DNA of 53,685 nt from positions 1 through 53,685 of the forward strand of contig NZ_FZOB01000010.1 of assembly GCF_900188395.1 (NCBI RefSeq), written 5' to 3'. Shown here one piece after another: positions 7,211-16,637 of the stretch. The number at the start of each line of letters is the position of its first letter. The first letter of the stretch is position 1. The position numbers and the translations under genes are program-made. Source of the stretch: Desulfurobacterium atlanticum (GTDB lineage: Bacteria > Aquificota > Aquificia > Desulfurobacteriales > Desulfurobacteriaceae). The notes under the pieces are model-generated. The model searched no databases. It was given only the letters and a program-made list of their open reading frames with translations, and was not told the DNA's origin.

Positions 7211-7992
7211 TGTTTATCTCCTGTGAGAAATACCGGCCCTGCCGGTGTTTCTAAAATTTTTATCTTTACCCCGTAAATTTCAGAAAGAATATCCTCATTT
7301 ATGATACTATCCTTATTCCCAGCAACAAACTTCCCATTTCCCAAAACCAGAACCTTCTCAACGTAATTCCACACAAAATTAAGATCATGAGTAACCATAC
7401 AGATGCCTATCCTGTTATTTTTATGCAGGAAGTTTATTGCGTTTATAAGTCTTCTCGCACTTTTAATATCCACTCCCGTTGTAGGCTCATCAAGAAAAAG
7501 ATAATGAGGACTTGAAATAAGTGCTCTTGCTATAAGGACCTTTCTTTGCTGACCACCTGAAAGATTTTTAAACGGAGTATTTTTCAAATGAGCCATATCA
7601 AAAAATTCAAGCCACTCTACAGCCCTTGCTACATCCTTATCTGTAATCTTTTCCAGCCGTTTCTTTTTCATAAACAAACCTGACAAAACCACATCTAAAG
7701 CCGTTGCGGGAAAAATTTTTGAATAACTCTCTAACTGTGGAACATAAGAAATAAATTTTTTTTCATCACAACCAACATGGAATGTACAATCAATACCATG
7801 GATATAAACCTTACCCTCAACAGGAGGAACTATACCTAAAATTGTTTTCAGAAGCGTTGATTTTCCAGCACCGTTTGGACCAACCACTACCCAGAACTCT
7901 CCCTCATCCATAAAAAGAGAAAGCCCCTTTAAAAGGGGCTTTCCTTTATAGCCGATAGCAAGATTTTCTAACGTTATTCCCCAGCGATGCAT
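7204..7992 (-). CDS. ABC transporter ATP-binding protein, zinc/manganese (ZnuC-like) type
   Basis: The 262-residue ATPase has Walker A GPNGAGKST near residues 38-46, a Q-loop in YVPQLESY, the signature LSGGQQRKVLIARAL, Walker B YLFLDEPTTGVD and the switch histidine in MVTHDLN. Its make-up (short, metal-type, TTGVDIKSARR) resembles ATPases of zinc or manganese uptake systems, but no permease or binding protein lies beside it, so the substrate is unknown. The gene upstream, one base away, encodes a thiol-disulfide lipoprotein. A strong terminator-like palindrome lies inside codons 16-24 (see findings). The 3' end overlaps the DHH gene by seven bases. Confidence 0.88.
   Translation of the reverse strand: MHRWGITLENLAIGYKGKPLLKGLSLFMDEGEFWVVVGPNGAGKSTLLKTILGIVPPVEGKVYIHGIDCTFHVGCDEKKFISYVPQLESYSKIFPATALDVVLSGLFMKKKRLEKITDKDVARAVEWLEFFDMAHLKNTPFKNLSGGQQRKVLIARALISSPHYLFLDEPTTGVDIKSARRLINAINFLHKNNRIGICMVTHDLNFVWNYVEKVLVLGNGKFVAGNKDSIINEDILSEIYGVKIKILETPAGPVFLTGDKHY
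7919..7943 (-). repeat. Near-perfect palindrome inside the ABC ATPase gene
   Basis: Twelve-base perfect arms (919-930 and 932-943 of the 7-kb block) flank a single central base. On the minus strand the stem is followed after three bases by TTTTT (7911-7915), so it has the form of an intrinsic terminator. It lies about 50 bases into the coding sequence, encoding residues in the GKPLLKGLSLF stretch. Confidence 0.75.
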
Positions 7993-7993
7993 A

Positions 7994-8923
7994 TTATTTC
8001 AGCTCAAACAATTTATCAAACTGGATAAATCCTCTATGAATATAGCCTTTATCTTTTTCTGTAGGCGGAATATAAACAATTGTAGGAGTTGCGTTTATAC
8101 CTTTCTTAACAAGCTGTGCTCTTATATCTCTATAGAACTTCTCAAGCTCTTTCCTTTCCTTTTCAGGAATTTTGTTATAGTTCTTTTCAACCTCTTCTTC
8201 AAAGCTCCTTCTAAATTTACCGAAGTTACCGTCTCCTCTCATAAAAATATGACCCATAGCTTTTTGAGCACCTTCTTTCCTTGCAAGGTAGGTATAGTAA
8301 ACAAAACCTTTTACAGAAGTTTCCCCGTGAACAGGAAGAGGAACAAAAACAAGCTTTATCCCTTCTTTAAGGGATTTAGCAACCTTCCCAAAATTGTTGT
8401 AGCAAAACGGACAGTAAACATCCCATACTATGTAAACAACCTTATCCCCTTTTCCTATAGTATGTGGAATGTTTTTATCTTCAAGTTCCTTTACAATCTT
8501 TTTAAACCACGAAAGGTCGGTTTTATACATCTCTTCCTGTTTTTCAGGCTCTATAGGAGCTGCAAGAGGCATACCGTCCTTACTTTCTCCTGTAATTTCA
8601 TAAATCTTAAAAGTCATAATTTTTCCTTTCCCATCTTTACCGGCCTCTTCTGTTGAAAGCCACACATAGCCGTAAACATATCTTGGACTTTTCTTATCTT
8701 TAAACTTAACCTTATACGCCCTTAAAGTAACTGTCTTATTTGTAGGTTCAACATCAACAAGCTCAAGATTTCGGCCAGCAGCATGACCAAACATCTTTTT
8801 CACAAGTTCAACATCCTCTTTTGTTGCCGAGCTTACCACATCCTTGGATGTTTTAGAGGATTGTGCACATGAAAATGACGTTGTTAAAGCAAGAACAGTT
8901 AAAAAGTAGAGATACTTCTTCAT
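7994..8923 (-). CDS. DsbC/DsbG-like thiol:disulfide interchange lipoprotein
   Basis: This 309-residue protein has a signal peptide ending at a lipobox-like SFSC (Cys19), so it is probably an anchored periplasmic protein. The C-terminal half is a thioredoxin fold: active site CPFC at residues 171-174 (YCPFCYNN) and the cis-proline TPT at 279-281. A helical insert lies between them. The N-terminal half (about 30-150) may be a dimerisation domain, giving a DsbC/DsbG-like arrangement for disulfide isomerisation or reduction. AAGGAG precedes the ATG. It lies one base upstream of the ABC ATPase gene and follows the ppdK terminator closely. Its redox partner is not in the window. Confidence 0.82.
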   Translation of the reverse strand: MKKYLYFLTVLALTTSFSCAQSSKTSKDVVSSATKEDVELVKKMFGHAAGRNLELVDVEPTNKTVTLRAYKVKFKDKKSPRYVYGYVWLSTEEAGKDGKGKIMTFKIYEITGESKDGMPLAAPIEPEKQEEMYKTDLSWFKKIVKELEDKNIPHTIGKGDKVVYIVWDVYCPFCYNNFGKVAKSLKEGIKLVFVPLPVHGETSVKGFVYYTYLARKEGAQKAMGHIFMRGDGNFGKFRRSFEEEVEKNYNKIPEKERKELEKFYRDIRAQLVKKGINATPTIVYIPPTEKDKGYIHRGFIQFDKLFELK

Positions 8924-8947
8924 CGTTTTTCTCCTTCCTCAAGAATT

Positions 8948-8971
8948 AAAAAGGGGAGCTTAAAGCTCCCC
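8948..8971 (-). terminator. Intrinsic terminator overlapping the ppdK stop
   Basis: Eight-base perfect arms GGGGAGCT (8953-8960) and AGCTCCCC (8964-8971) enclose three bases, and on the minus strand TTTTT follows (8948-8952). The hairpin includes the last codons and the stop codon of ppdK, so it closes the glyQ-glyS-ppdK transcript. Confidence 0.85.
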
Positions 8972-11644
8972 TCTATCCAATTTAATCTTTGCCTGCGCGG
9001 CGGCAAGTCTTGCAATAGGAACCCTGAACGGAGAAGGACTAACATATTGAATACCCAATTTCTGGAAGAAATTAATGGATCTCGGATCTCCACCGTGCTC
9101 TCCACAAACACCTGTCTTCAGCTCAGGCCTTGTCTTTGTTCCCTTCTCTATAGCAATCTTTACAAGTTGACCAACTCCGTTTTCATCAATATGCATAAAC
9201 GGATCACCTTTTAAAATACCTTCCTCAATATATGTGCCTATAAATCTTCCTGCATCATCCCTTGAAAGACCGAATGTCATCTGAGTAAGGTCATTTGTTC
9301 CAAAAGAGAAATACTCAGCATCTCTGGCAAGCTGGTCTGCAATAAGAGCCGCCCTTGGTATCTCTATCATCGTCCCAACCTGATAAGGGACTTCCACTCC
9401 CGTTTCAACGAAAACTTCAGCAGCGATTCTATCTATCATTTTTCTTAAAATAGACAGCTCTCTGTCATCAGCTATTAAAGGAAGCATAATTTCAGGCCTT
9501 ACATCCACTCCTTCCTTTTTACACTGGCAGGCAGCTTCCATTATAGCCCTTACCTGCATCTCGTAGATTTCAGGATAAGCTATACCAAGCCTTGAACCTC
9601 TAAGACCGAGCATCGGGTTAACTTCATGAAGTTCTTCTGCCCTTCTCTTAATCTCTTCAACAGATATACCCATCTCTTTCGCCGTCTTTTCAAACTCCTC
9701 TTCTGTCTTAGGTAAAAACTCATGAAGAGGCGGATCAAGAAGCCTGATATTAACTGGAAGTCCATCCATTACTTCAAAGATAGCTTTAAAATCGCTCCTT
9801 TGCATAGGAAGAAGTTTTTTAAGGGCTTTTTCCCTTTCCTCTTTTGTTTTAGCAAGAATCATCTCTCTTACCACAGGAATTCTATCTTCATCAAAAAACA
9901 TATGCTCTGTTCTACAGAGTCCTATCCCTTCAGCTCCAAACTTTCTACCCTGAAGAGCATCTTCAGGAGTGTCAGCATTTACCCTTATTCTTATACTTCT
10001 TATCTCATCAGCCCACTTCATAAGTTCTTCAAATTCACCTGAAATATCGGCAGGAATCGTTTTTATCTCTCCGTGGAATATCTCACCTGTAGAACCATCA
10101 ATAGTTATAACATCACCCTTTTTAACAACAATATCTCCTACTCTAAACTCTTCTTTGTCATAATCAACAGTTATGGTTTCAGCACCAACTATACAGGTTT
10201 TACCCATACCCCTTGCAACCACTGCAGCATGAGAAGTCATACCACCCCTTGCAGTTAAAATACCTTCAGCAGCATGCATACCGTGTATATCTTCAGGAGA
10301 GGTTTCATGTCTCACAAGAATAACCCTTTTACCCTTTTCTTTCATCTCAACAGCTTCATCAGCAGAGAAAACAACAACACCAGAAACAGCACCAGGAGCT
10401 GCTGGGAGACCTTTAGTTATAAATCTTCCCTGCTCTATTGCCCTTTTCTTGTCCTCCTCATCAATCATAGGATGAAGAAGTTGATTGATGAGGGAAGGAT
10501 CTATCCTAAGAAGTGCTTCTTCTTTTGTTATAAGACCTTCCTTCACAAGGTCAACAGCTATCTTTACGGCAGCTCTCGCAGTCCTTTTACCCGTTCGTGT
10601 TTGAAGCATGTAAAGTTTGCCGTTTTCTATGGTAAACTCTATATCCTGCATATCCTTATAGTGCTTTTCAAGAATTTCTCTAATCCTTTCAAGCTCCTTA
10701 TAAACTTCAGGAAACTCCTCTTCAAGAGAAACCTGAGATTCATCTGTCTTTTGAGATTTCTTAAGAGGCTGTGGAGTCCTTATACCGGCTACAACATCTT
10801 CACCTTGAGCATTTTTAAGATATTCACCGTAAAACTCGTTTTCACCTGTTGATGGATTTCTTGTAAAGGCAACCCCTGTTCCTGAAGTTTCTCCAAGGTT
10901 CCCAAAAACCATTGCAACAATATTTACAGCAGTTCCATAATCTTCAGGAATCTTATTGATCTCCCTGTATTTTATAGCTCTTGGATTGTTCCATGACTCA
11001 AAAACAGCTCTAACAGCCATCTCAAGCTGCCTGTAAGGATCCTGAGGAAACTCCTGTCCCGTTTCTTCCTTAACCATCTTTTTATATCTATCTACTATCT
11101 CTTTAAAATCTTCGGCAGTCAGATCTATATCCTCTTTAGCCCCAATTTCTTTTTTCTTACCTTCAAGAATCTCTTCAAACTTCTCATGTGGGATACCCAT
11201 AACAACGTTTCCAAACATCTGAATAAAGCGCCTGTATGAATCCCATGCAAATCTTTCATTCCCTGTGCTTTTTGCTAACCCTTCCACCGACTCATCATTT
11301 AGACCAAGATTGAGAATCGTATCCATCATTCCAGGCATTGACACAGGAGCACCAGAACGAACAGCAACAAGAAGAGGCATCTCCTTATCACCAAACTTTC
11401 TTCCAACAACCTTCTCAATCTTCTTCATCCCTTCTAAAACTTCATCCCACAAGCCTTCCGGAAACTGATGTCCAAGATTGAAATACTCCTTGCAAACTTC
11501 TGTTGTGATAGTAATACCTGGTGGAACAGGTAATCCTAAATTGGTCATCTCTGCGAGATTGGCACCTTTACCGCCTAAAAGATTTTTCATACTTGCAGTT
11601 CCTTCTGCCTTACCACCACCAAAAAAATAAACTCTTTTAACCAT
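8960..11644 (-). CDS. ppdK: Pyruvate, phosphate dikinase
   Basis: PpdK interconverts pyruvate, ATP and phosphate with PEP, AMP and pyrophosphate. At 894 residues it is full length. The N-terminal nucleotide-binding domain starts KRVYFFGGGKAEGTASMKNL, the swivelling domain carries the phospho-histidine in LTARGGMTSHAAVVARGMG, and the C-terminal TIM barrel holds the catalytic cysteine in VCGEHGGDP. In autotrophs using the reductive TCA cycle it commonly makes PEP for gluconeogenesis. It lies 15 bases after glyS with no terminator between, apparently in one transcript with the glycyl-tRNA synthetase genes, an unusual partner. Confidence 0.97.
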   Translation of the reverse strand: MVKRVYFFGGGKAEGTASMKNLLGGKGANLAEMTNLGLPVPPGITITTEVCKEYFNLGHQFPEGLWDEVLEGMKKIEKVVGRKFGDKEMPLLVAVRSGAPVSMPGMMDTILNLGLNDESVEGLAKSTGNERFAWDSYRRFIQMFGNVVMGIPHEKFEEILEGKKKEIGAKEDIDLTAEDFKEIVDRYKKMVKEETGQEFPQDPYRQLEMAVRAVFESWNNPRAIKYREINKIPEDYGTAVNIVAMVFGNLGETSGTGVAFTRNPSTGENEFYGEYLKNAQGEDVVAGIRTPQPLKKSQKTDESQVSLEEEFPEVYKELERIREILEKHYKDMQDIEFTIENGKLYMLQTRTGKRTARAAVKIAVDLVKEGLITKEEALLRIDPSLINQLLHPMIDEEDKKRAIEQGRFITKGLPAAPGAVSGVVVFSADEAVEMKEKGKRVILVRHETSPEDIHGMHAAEGILTARGGMTSHAAVVARGMGKTCIVGAETITVDYDKEEFRVGDIVVKKGDVITIDGSTGEIFHGEIKTIPADISGEFEELMKWADEIRSIRIRVNADTPEDALQGRKFGAEGIGLCRTEHMFFDEDRIPVVREMILAKTKEEREKALKKLLPMQRSDFKAIFEVMDGLPVNIRLLDPPLHEFLPKTEEEFEKTAKEMGISVEEIKRRAEELHEVNPMLGLRGSRLGIAYPEIYEMQVRAIMEAACQCKKEGVDVRPEIMLPLIADDRELSILRKMIDRIAAEVFVETGVEVPYQVGTMIEIPRAALIADQLARDAEYFSFGTNDLTQMTFGLSRDDAGRFIGTYIEEGILKGDPFMHIDENGVGQLVKIAIEKGTKTRPELKTGVCGEHGGDPRSINFFQKLGIQYVSPSPFRVPIARLAAAQAKIKLDRGEL

Positions 11645-11659
11645 CAGCCGCCCCCTTGC

Positions 11660-13726
11660 TTAACCTCTAATCTTTCTAAAGTCTGCAATCTGAGAAATCG
11701 TTTCTGATATCTCTTTTAAAATAGAAAGCCTTCTATTTCTCACTTCCTCATCTTTATCCATTACCATCACATTATCAAAAAAAGCATCAACACTATCTTT
11801 AAGCTTCTTTACAGCAAGAAGTGCATCTTTATAGTTCCTATCTTCAATACTTCTTTCTATTTCAGCTTTAACTTCAGTAAAACTCTCCAGAAGCTGCTTT
11901 TCATACCTGTTGTCAACACTACCAATATCTACTGGATTAAACCCTTCAGGGATAATATTCATCACCCTTCTCATAGTAAGAAGAACTTCCTCAAAGCCCT
12001 CTTCTTTCCTTAACTGTTCAATCGCTTCTATCCGTTTAAGAGCATCTGCAAGATTATCCGTAGCACCAACTACCGCATCTATAGTATCATGACTGAATCT
12101 ATCTGAAAGCAACCCTTTGAATCTATCTTTGATAAACTCAAGCACATCATTAATTGCAAAATTTTCATTAAGCGACATTCCCTGAGAGCTATATAGGTTA
12201 AAACTCTCTTTCAAAAGTTCCCAGAGGTTTAAAAACACTCCTTTCTCAACCAGTATCCTTACAAGCCCTATAGCATTTCTTCTTAAAGCAAACGGATCCA
12301 TTGAACCGGTAGGTTTAAGCCCTGCACCGAAAAATCCTACAAGATTATCTATCTTCTCTGCAACAGAGAGAGATATACCTGCACCTGTTTCTGGAAGAGT
12401 ATCATCAGAAAACCTTGGCAGATACTGCTCAAATATCGCTTCAGCCACCTCTTTATCCTCACCATCAAGAAGGGCATAGTTCTTACCCATCACGCCTTGA
12501 AGCTCTGTAAACTCCTTTACCATCTCAGTAACAAGGTCAGCCTTTGAAAGGAAAGCAGCTCTTTCCGCTTTCCTTTTATCTGCATTTATAAAATCAGCTA
12601 CAAATGGAGATAGTTGCTTTAACCTTTCAACCTTTTGATACATCGTGCCAAGCTTATCATGAAACACAATACCTTTTAACCTTTCAACTTTTGCTGAAAG
12701 AGGCGTTTTTCTGTCCTCTTCAAAGAAAAACATCGCATCGGCAAGACGCGCCCTTAAAACTTTCTCATAACCGTGCCTTACAACTGCTTCATCAGGCGGC
12801 TTTATGTTTGAAACGGCAACAAAATAGTTTTTCAACTTTCCATTTCTATCTTTTAAAGAAAAGTAACGCTGATGTTCTTTCATAACAACAATCGGAACCT
12901 CTTCAGGAAGCTCAAGGTATATCCTATCAAAACTTCCAAGAATCGGATACGGATACTCTACAAGATTTGCAACCTCTTCAAGAAGCTCCTCATCTTCAAA
13001 AAGAACTCCTTCCACCGATTCAGCCAGAGTTTTAGCTACATCAAAAATAATAGCTTTTCTCTTTTCTATATCCGCAACAACAAACCTTCTTTCAAGCTCC
13101 TCTATAAAGTTATCAACCTCTCTTACATCAAGGGGCTCAGGTGATAAAAATCTATGACCGTAAGAGATAACGTCTGAGTTTATCCCATCAAGTGAAAATG
13201 AAACTTTTTCTTCTCCAAAAACACAACATATCCAGCGTATAGGCCTTCCAAACCTTAAATTCCCACTGCCCCAGCGCATGCTCTTTTTAAATGGAATTTT
13301 TCTGATAATTTCAGGAAGTTTTTCTTTCAAAAGAGAAACAGTATCCTTACCTTTTACAATTTTTTTAAAACCAGCATAAATACCTTTTTCTGTCTCTATC
13401 TTTATAAGCTCTGAAACATCCACACCTTTTGACTTTGCAAAACCAAGAGCCGCTTTTGTTGGATTTCCATCACAGTCAAAAGCAGCTTTCCATGAAGGCC
13501 CTGTAACAAGTACCTCTCTATCTGGTTCCTTTTCTGGAACACCTTCGGCAATCAAGATAAGTCTTCGCGGCGTTCCAAACACCTCCACAGCTTCAGCAAA
13601 AAGATGGGATTCTTTCAACAGATTTTGAAATTGAGACTTTAAATTTTCAAGGGCAGGTTTTATAAAAGATGCAGGAAGTTCCTCTGTACCTATCTCAAGA
13701 ACAAAGTTTTTAGCTTTCACCAGCAC
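11660..13726 (-). CDS. glyS: Glycyl-tRNA synthetase beta subunit
   Basis: This 688-residue protein is the beta subunit of the bacterial alpha2-beta2 glycyl-tRNA synthetase; it recognises tRNA-Gly and is needed for aminoacylation. It begins with the typical [17 protein letters not shown] and carries family segments such as FGTPRRL, MRWG and EHQRYFSL. The C-terminal part is an anticodon-binding helical domain. The gene overlaps glyQ by 17 bases. The start listed is a GTG at 13726; a second in-frame GTG two codons later (13720) is better spaced from the AAGGGG ribosome binding site and is a fair alternative. Confidence 0.96.
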   Translation of the reverse strand: MLVKAKNFVLEIGTEELPASFIKPALENLKSQFQNLLKESHLFAEAVEVFGTPRRLILIAEGVPEKEPDREVLVTGPSWKAAFDCDGNPTKAALGFAKSKGVDVSELIKIETEKGIYAGFKKIVKGKDTVSLLKEKLPEIIRKIPFKKSMRWGSGNLRFGRPIRWICCVFGEEKVSFSLDGINSDVISYGHRFLSPEPLDVREVDNFIEELERRFVVADIEKRKAIIFDVAKTLAESVEGVLFEDEELLEEVANLVEYPYPILGSFDRIYLELPEEVPIVVMKEHQRYFSLKDRNGKLKNYFVAVSNIKPPDEAVVRHGYEKVLRARLADAMFFFEEDRKTPLSAKVERLKGIVFHDKLGTMYQKVERLKQLSPFVADFINADKRKAERAAFLSKADLVTEMVKEFTELQGVMGKNYALLDGEDKEVAEAIFEQYLPRFSDDTLPETGAGISLSVAEKIDNLVGFFGAGLKPTGSMDPFALRRNAIGLVRILVEKGVFLNLWELLKESFNLYSSQGMSLNENFAINDVLEFIKDRFKGLLSDRFSHDTIDAVVGATDNLADALKRIEAIEQLRKEEGFEEVLLTMRRVMNIIPEGFNPVDIGSVDNRYEKQLLESFTEVKAEIERSIEDRNYKDALLAVKKLKDSVDAFFDNVMVMDKDEEVRNRRLSILKEISETISQIADFRKIRG

Positions 13727-14573
13727 TTACCCCTTCTTTCTTTTTCAGATACTCTTTTGCACACAGATTGGCAAGCTTTCTAACTCTTCCTATGTAGGAA
13801 GCTCTCTCAGCAACAGATATAGCACCTCTTGCATCAAGGATGTTAAAAACATGAGAACATTTTAAGCAGAAATCGTAAGCTGGCAGAACCAACCCTTTTT
13901 CAACAAGTCGCTTTGATTCCTTTTCATACTTTGAGAATAGGTCAAAAAGCATATCCACATCTGCCTCTTCAAAGTTGTAAACAGACCACTGATATTCAGC
14001 TTCCTTATAAAGATCACCATATTTAACGCCGTCAGTCCATACAATATCAAAAACGTTATCAACATTCTGAATATACATAGCTATTCTTTCAAGACCGTAG
14101 GTGATTTCCACAGAAACAGGATTAAGGGTTATACCACCCGCCTGCTGGAAATAAGTAAACTGGGTAATCTCCATACCATCAAGCCAGACCTCCCAACCAA
14201 GCCCCCAGGCTCCAAGGGTCGGAGACTCCCAGTCATCCTCAACAAAACGGATGTCGTGCTCATAAGGATTTATTCCCAGAGCCTTAAGGCTTCCAAGATA
14301 AAGTTCCTGGCTGTTTTCAGGAGATGGTTTAAGGATCACCTGAAACTGAAAGTATCTTTGAAGCCTGTTAGGATTCTCACCATACCTTCCATCAGCAGGC
14401 CTTCTGCACGCCTGAACATAAGCTACATTCCACGGTTTAGGATCAAGAACTTTTAAAAAAGTGAAAGGATGCATTGTTCCTGCACCCTGCTCAACATCAT
14501 AACTTTTTCCTATTATGCAACCCTTCTCAGACCAGTAGTTTTCCAGTGTAAATATTATTTCCTGAAAAGTCAC
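13710..14573 (-). CDS. glyQ: Glycyl-tRNA synthetase alpha subunit
   Basis: The alpha subunit holds the class II catalytic site for glycine activation. The 287-residue product has the family start [18 protein letters not shown] and motifs [38 protein letters not shown] and [17 protein letters not shown] start at 14573 is chosen because GGAGA lies six bases upstream and the protein then begins exactly where the family does; an in-frame TTG at 14588 has no ribosome binding site. A sigma-70 type promoter lies about 40 bases upstream. It leads the glyQ-glyS-ppdK operon. Confidence 0.96.
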   Translation of the reverse strand: MTFQEIIFTLENYWSEKGCIIGKSYDVEQGAGTMHPFTFLKVLDPKPWNVAYVQACRRPADGRYGENPNRLQRYFQFQVILKPSPENSQELYLGSLKALGINPYEHDIRFVEDDWESPTLGAWGLGWEVWLDGMEITQFTYFQQAGGITLNPVSVEITYGLERIAMYIQNVDNVFDIVWTDGVKYGDLYKEAEYQWSVYNFEEADVDMLFDLFSKYEKESKRLVEKGLVLPAYDFCLKCSHVFNILDARGAISVAERASYIGRVRKLANLCAKEYLKKKEGVSAGES

Positions 14574-14611
14574 CTTAAATCTCCACAAAATTTAGTAAAA
14601 ATTTCGCGCTA

Positions 14612-14640
14612 ATTTTAAAATTCTTTAAAAAATCAGTCAA
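14612..14640 (-). promoter_or_regulatory. Promoter of the glyQ-glyS-ppdK operon
   Basis: On the minus strand TTGACT (14640-14635) and TAAAAT (14617-14612) are separated by exactly 17 bases. A start about seven bases further on would give a leader of roughly 30 bases before the GTG of glyQ. No leader structure such as a T-box was seen. Confidence 0.65.
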
Positions 14641-14681
14641 ATAAATGCAGAAACATTCTACCATTGATAGAAAACAGAAAC

Positions 14682-14708
14682 AAAAAAGGGGCAGCCTGTA
14701 GCTGCCCC
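14682..14708 (-). terminator. Intrinsic terminator after leuB
   Basis: Perfect eight-base arms GGGGCAGC (14688-14695) and GCTGCCCC (14701-14708) with a five-base loop are followed on the minus strand by six T (14687-14682). It lies 25 bases after the leuB stop and ends the leuD-leuB transcript ahead of the glyQ promoter. Confidence 0.9.
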
Positions 14709-14733
14709 AACTGTAAAGTTACCAAATCCCAAA

Positions 14734-15816
14734 TCACTTAGCTATTTTTACCTCTTCAGCTATAAGGTCTCCCATCTCTTCTGTTGAAACAAGCTTACAA
14801 CCTTCAGAGTAGATATCTTTTGTTCTGTAACCTTTTGCAAGGACAGAACGCACAGCCTTATCTATAGCTTCTTCCACTTCAGGCATATCAAACGAGTAGG
14901 TAAACATCATCGCTGCTGAGTTTATAGTAGCAATAGGATTCGCTATGTTCTGACCGGCTATATCAGGTGCAGAACCGTGGATCGGCTCATAAAGACCTAT
15001 CTTTCCGCCGATACTTGCAGACGGAAGCATTCCTAAAGAACCTGTAAGCATGGCACAGGCATCAGAAAGAATATCTCCAAACATATTCGTGGTTACAATT
15101 ACATCAAACTGCTTTGGCCACCTTATTATCTGCATTGCAGCGTTATCAACATACATATGATTTAGCTCTACATCTTCATACTCTTTATGAACCCTTTCAA
15201 CAACCTCTCTCCAGAGCACCGTAGCTTCAAGAACGTTGGCTTTATCAACACTTGTTACTTTTTTACCTCTCTTTCTTGCAACCTCAAAAGCAACTCTTGC
15301 AATTCTTTCAACTTCATGCTCTTTGTATCTTAAAGTGTTAATTCCCACTCTTTCATCACCATCAACAAAAATACCTTTTGGAATCCCAAAATAGATTCCG
15401 CTGTTAAGCTCCCTGACAACCATTATGTCAACACCTTTAATTATCTCAGGCTTTAAAGATGAAGCATCTATAAGCTCATCGTAAAGCTTTGCAGGTCTCA
15501 AGTTTGCAAAGGTATTTAAAAGCTTCCTTAAACCGAGCAATGCCCTTTCCGGTCTTATTGAAAATTCAAGATTATCCCACTTTGGGCCACCTACAGCACC
15601 AAGTAAAACCGCATCTGAAGATAAAACTATCTCTTTAGTTTCATCTGGAAATGGGACACCGGTTTCATCTATTGCCGCTCCACCTATAAGAGCTTCTTTA
15701 TAGGTGATTTCCAGTCCAAACCTCTCTGCAGCAGCATCCATAACTTTTATCGCCTGCCTAACAATTTCAGGCCCTATACCGTCTCCCGGTAAAACTGCAA
15801 CTTTTATCCTCTTCAA
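14734..15816 (-). CDS. leuB: 3-isopropylmalate dehydrogenase
   Basis: LeuB oxidises and decarboxylates 3-isopropylmalate to 2-oxoisocaproate in leucine synthesis. The 360-residue protein starts [18 protein letters not shown] and has the metal- and substrate-binding segment [20 protein letters not shown] and the NAD-binding [18 protein letters not shown]. The region around [12 protein letters not shown] is typical of bacterial LeuB, distinguishing it from isocitrate dehydrogenase. It lies ten bases after leuD, with which it forms an operon. LeuA and LeuC are not in the window. Confidence 0.96.
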   Translation of the reverse strand: MKRIKVAVLPGDGIGPEIVRQAIKVMDAAAERFGLEITYKEALIGGAAIDETGVPFPDETKEIVLSSDAVLLGAVGGPKWDNLEFSIRPERALLGLRKLLNTFANLRPAKLYDELIDASSLKPEIIKGVDIMVVRELNSGIYFGIPKGIFVDGDERVGINTLRYKEHEVERIARVAFEVARKRGKKVTSVDKANVLEATVLWREVVERVHKEYEDVELNHMYVDNAAMQIIRWPKQFDVIVTTNMFGDILSDACAMLTGSLGMLPSASIGGKIGLYEPIHGSAPDIAGQNIANPIATINSAAMMFTYSFDMPEVEEAIDKAVRSVLAKGYRTKDIYSEGCKLVSTEEMGDLIAEEVKIAK

Positions 15817-15826
15817 GATAACCTCC

Positions 15827-16336
15827 CTATCTGTTTTCCTTCAATTTCTTTTTTGCATACTCCATAAGCCCGCCTGCATCCATTATTTCCCTTATCTCCG
15901 GCGGAATCGGAGTAGCCTGAAATTCCGTATTTTTAGTAATATTTCTAATAATACCCGTAACAGGATTTACTTCAACAATATCACCTTCCTCAATACCTTC
16001 CACAGCTTCTGGAGACTCAAAAATCGGAAGACCAATATTTATACAGTTTCTGTAGAAAATTCTTGCAAAAGATTTTGCAATAACAGCAGATACACCTGCA
16101 GCCTTTATCGCAATAGGAGCATGCTCCCTGGAAGAACCGCAACCAAAATTTTTCCCTGCAACAATAATATCCCCTTTCTGCACTTTGGAGGGAAATTCAG
16201 GGTCAGCATCCTCCATACAGTGTTTTGCAAGTTCTGCAGGATCAGAAGTGTTAAGATACCTTGCAGGTATTATCTCATCCGTATTTATATCATCCCCGAA
16301 CTTAAAAGCTTTTCCTCTGTAAACTTCACTGGACAT
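15827..16336 (-). CDS. leuD: 3-isopropylmalate dehydratase small subunit
   Basis: LeuD is the small swivelling subunit that, with LeuC, isomerises 2-isopropylmalate to 3-isopropylmalate. The 169-residue protein is the short form found in thermophiles and archaea: it begins with [17 protein letters not shown] (about residues 12-28) and contains [16 protein letters not shown], the substrate-binding loop. A homoaconitase small subunit would look similar, but leuB directly downstream favours leucine synthesis. AAGGAGG lies ahead of the ATG. The large subunit must be encoded elsewhere. A foldback mobile element lies about 70 bases upstream. Confidence 0.93.
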   Translation of the reverse strand: MSSEVYRGKAFKFGDDINTDEIIPARYLNTSDPAELAKHCMEDADPEFPSKVQKGDIIVAGKNFGCGSSREHAPIAIKAAGVSAVIAKSFARIFYRNCINIGLPIFESPEAVEGIEEGDIVEVNPVTGIIRNITKNTEFQATPIPPEIREIMDAGGLMEYAKKKLKENR

Positions 16337-16354
16337 AACCTGCCTCCTTAAGTT

Positions 16355-16383
16355 ATCTTAAAGTTGAAGTTGAATTTTATCAA
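16355..16383 (-). promoter_or_regulatory. Possible leuD promoter
   Basis: On the minus strand TTGATA (16383-16378) and TAAGAT (16360-16355) are 17 bases apart. The transcript would then begin almost at the AAGGAGG of leuD, giving a very short leader, which makes the call uncertain. The boxes lie about 20 bases from the edge of the foldback element. Confidence 0.35.
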
Positions 16384-16403
16384 AGCATTACGTTTATATC
16401 CTA

Positions 16404-16568
16404 CCGCAACAGTGAGAGTGTTTGAAAATTCTCATTTGTTTCTAAAAGGTATTGAGATTCTTCGGCTGCAAAGCAGCCTCAGAATGACGATGAAAGTCAT
16501 CCTGAGGGCAAAGCCCGAAGGATCTCTTAAAGTTCATAGCCATTTTTCAAACAGCCTCCCGCAACAGT
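16404..16568. mobile_element. MITE-like foldback element with flanking 10-bp duplication
   Basis: A 145-bp element at 16414-16558 has imperfect terminal inverted repeats: GAGAGTGTTTGAAAA on the left and, read from the right end inward, GAGGCTGTTTGAAAA. It is flanked by a 10-bp direct repeat CCGCAACAGT (16404-16413 and 16559-16568), as expected for a target duplication. Inside, 16454-16526 is a large imperfect palindrome with two 12-base arm pairs, each 11 of 12 paired, and small side hairpins CTGC-AAA-GCAG and GGGC-AAA-GCCC. It has no coding capacity, so it would need a transposase from elsewhere. It fills most of the 301-base gap between leuD and the histidine kinase gene. Confidence 0.75.
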
Positions 16569-16637
16569 TACAAAATTCCACAGTTAGTGTTATAAATTAT
16601 TAGATGAGTTTTAAGATTACAACCTGAGGGTCTGGAA

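Noticed and set aside
8036-8656. Plus-strand frame of 206 codons over the DsbC-like gene
   Set aside because: It is opposite to a gene with a clear CPFC active site and signal peptide, and has no recognisable domain.
15704-16351. Plus-strand frame of 215 codons over leuD and the leuB start
   Set aside because: It spans two well-recognised minus-strand genes and their spacer with no sign of a real protein.
16414-16558. Foldback element read as a ncRNA gene or CRISPR unit
   Set aside because: Only one copy is present, with no repeat-spacer pattern; terminal inverted repeats and a flanking duplication fit a mobile element better.
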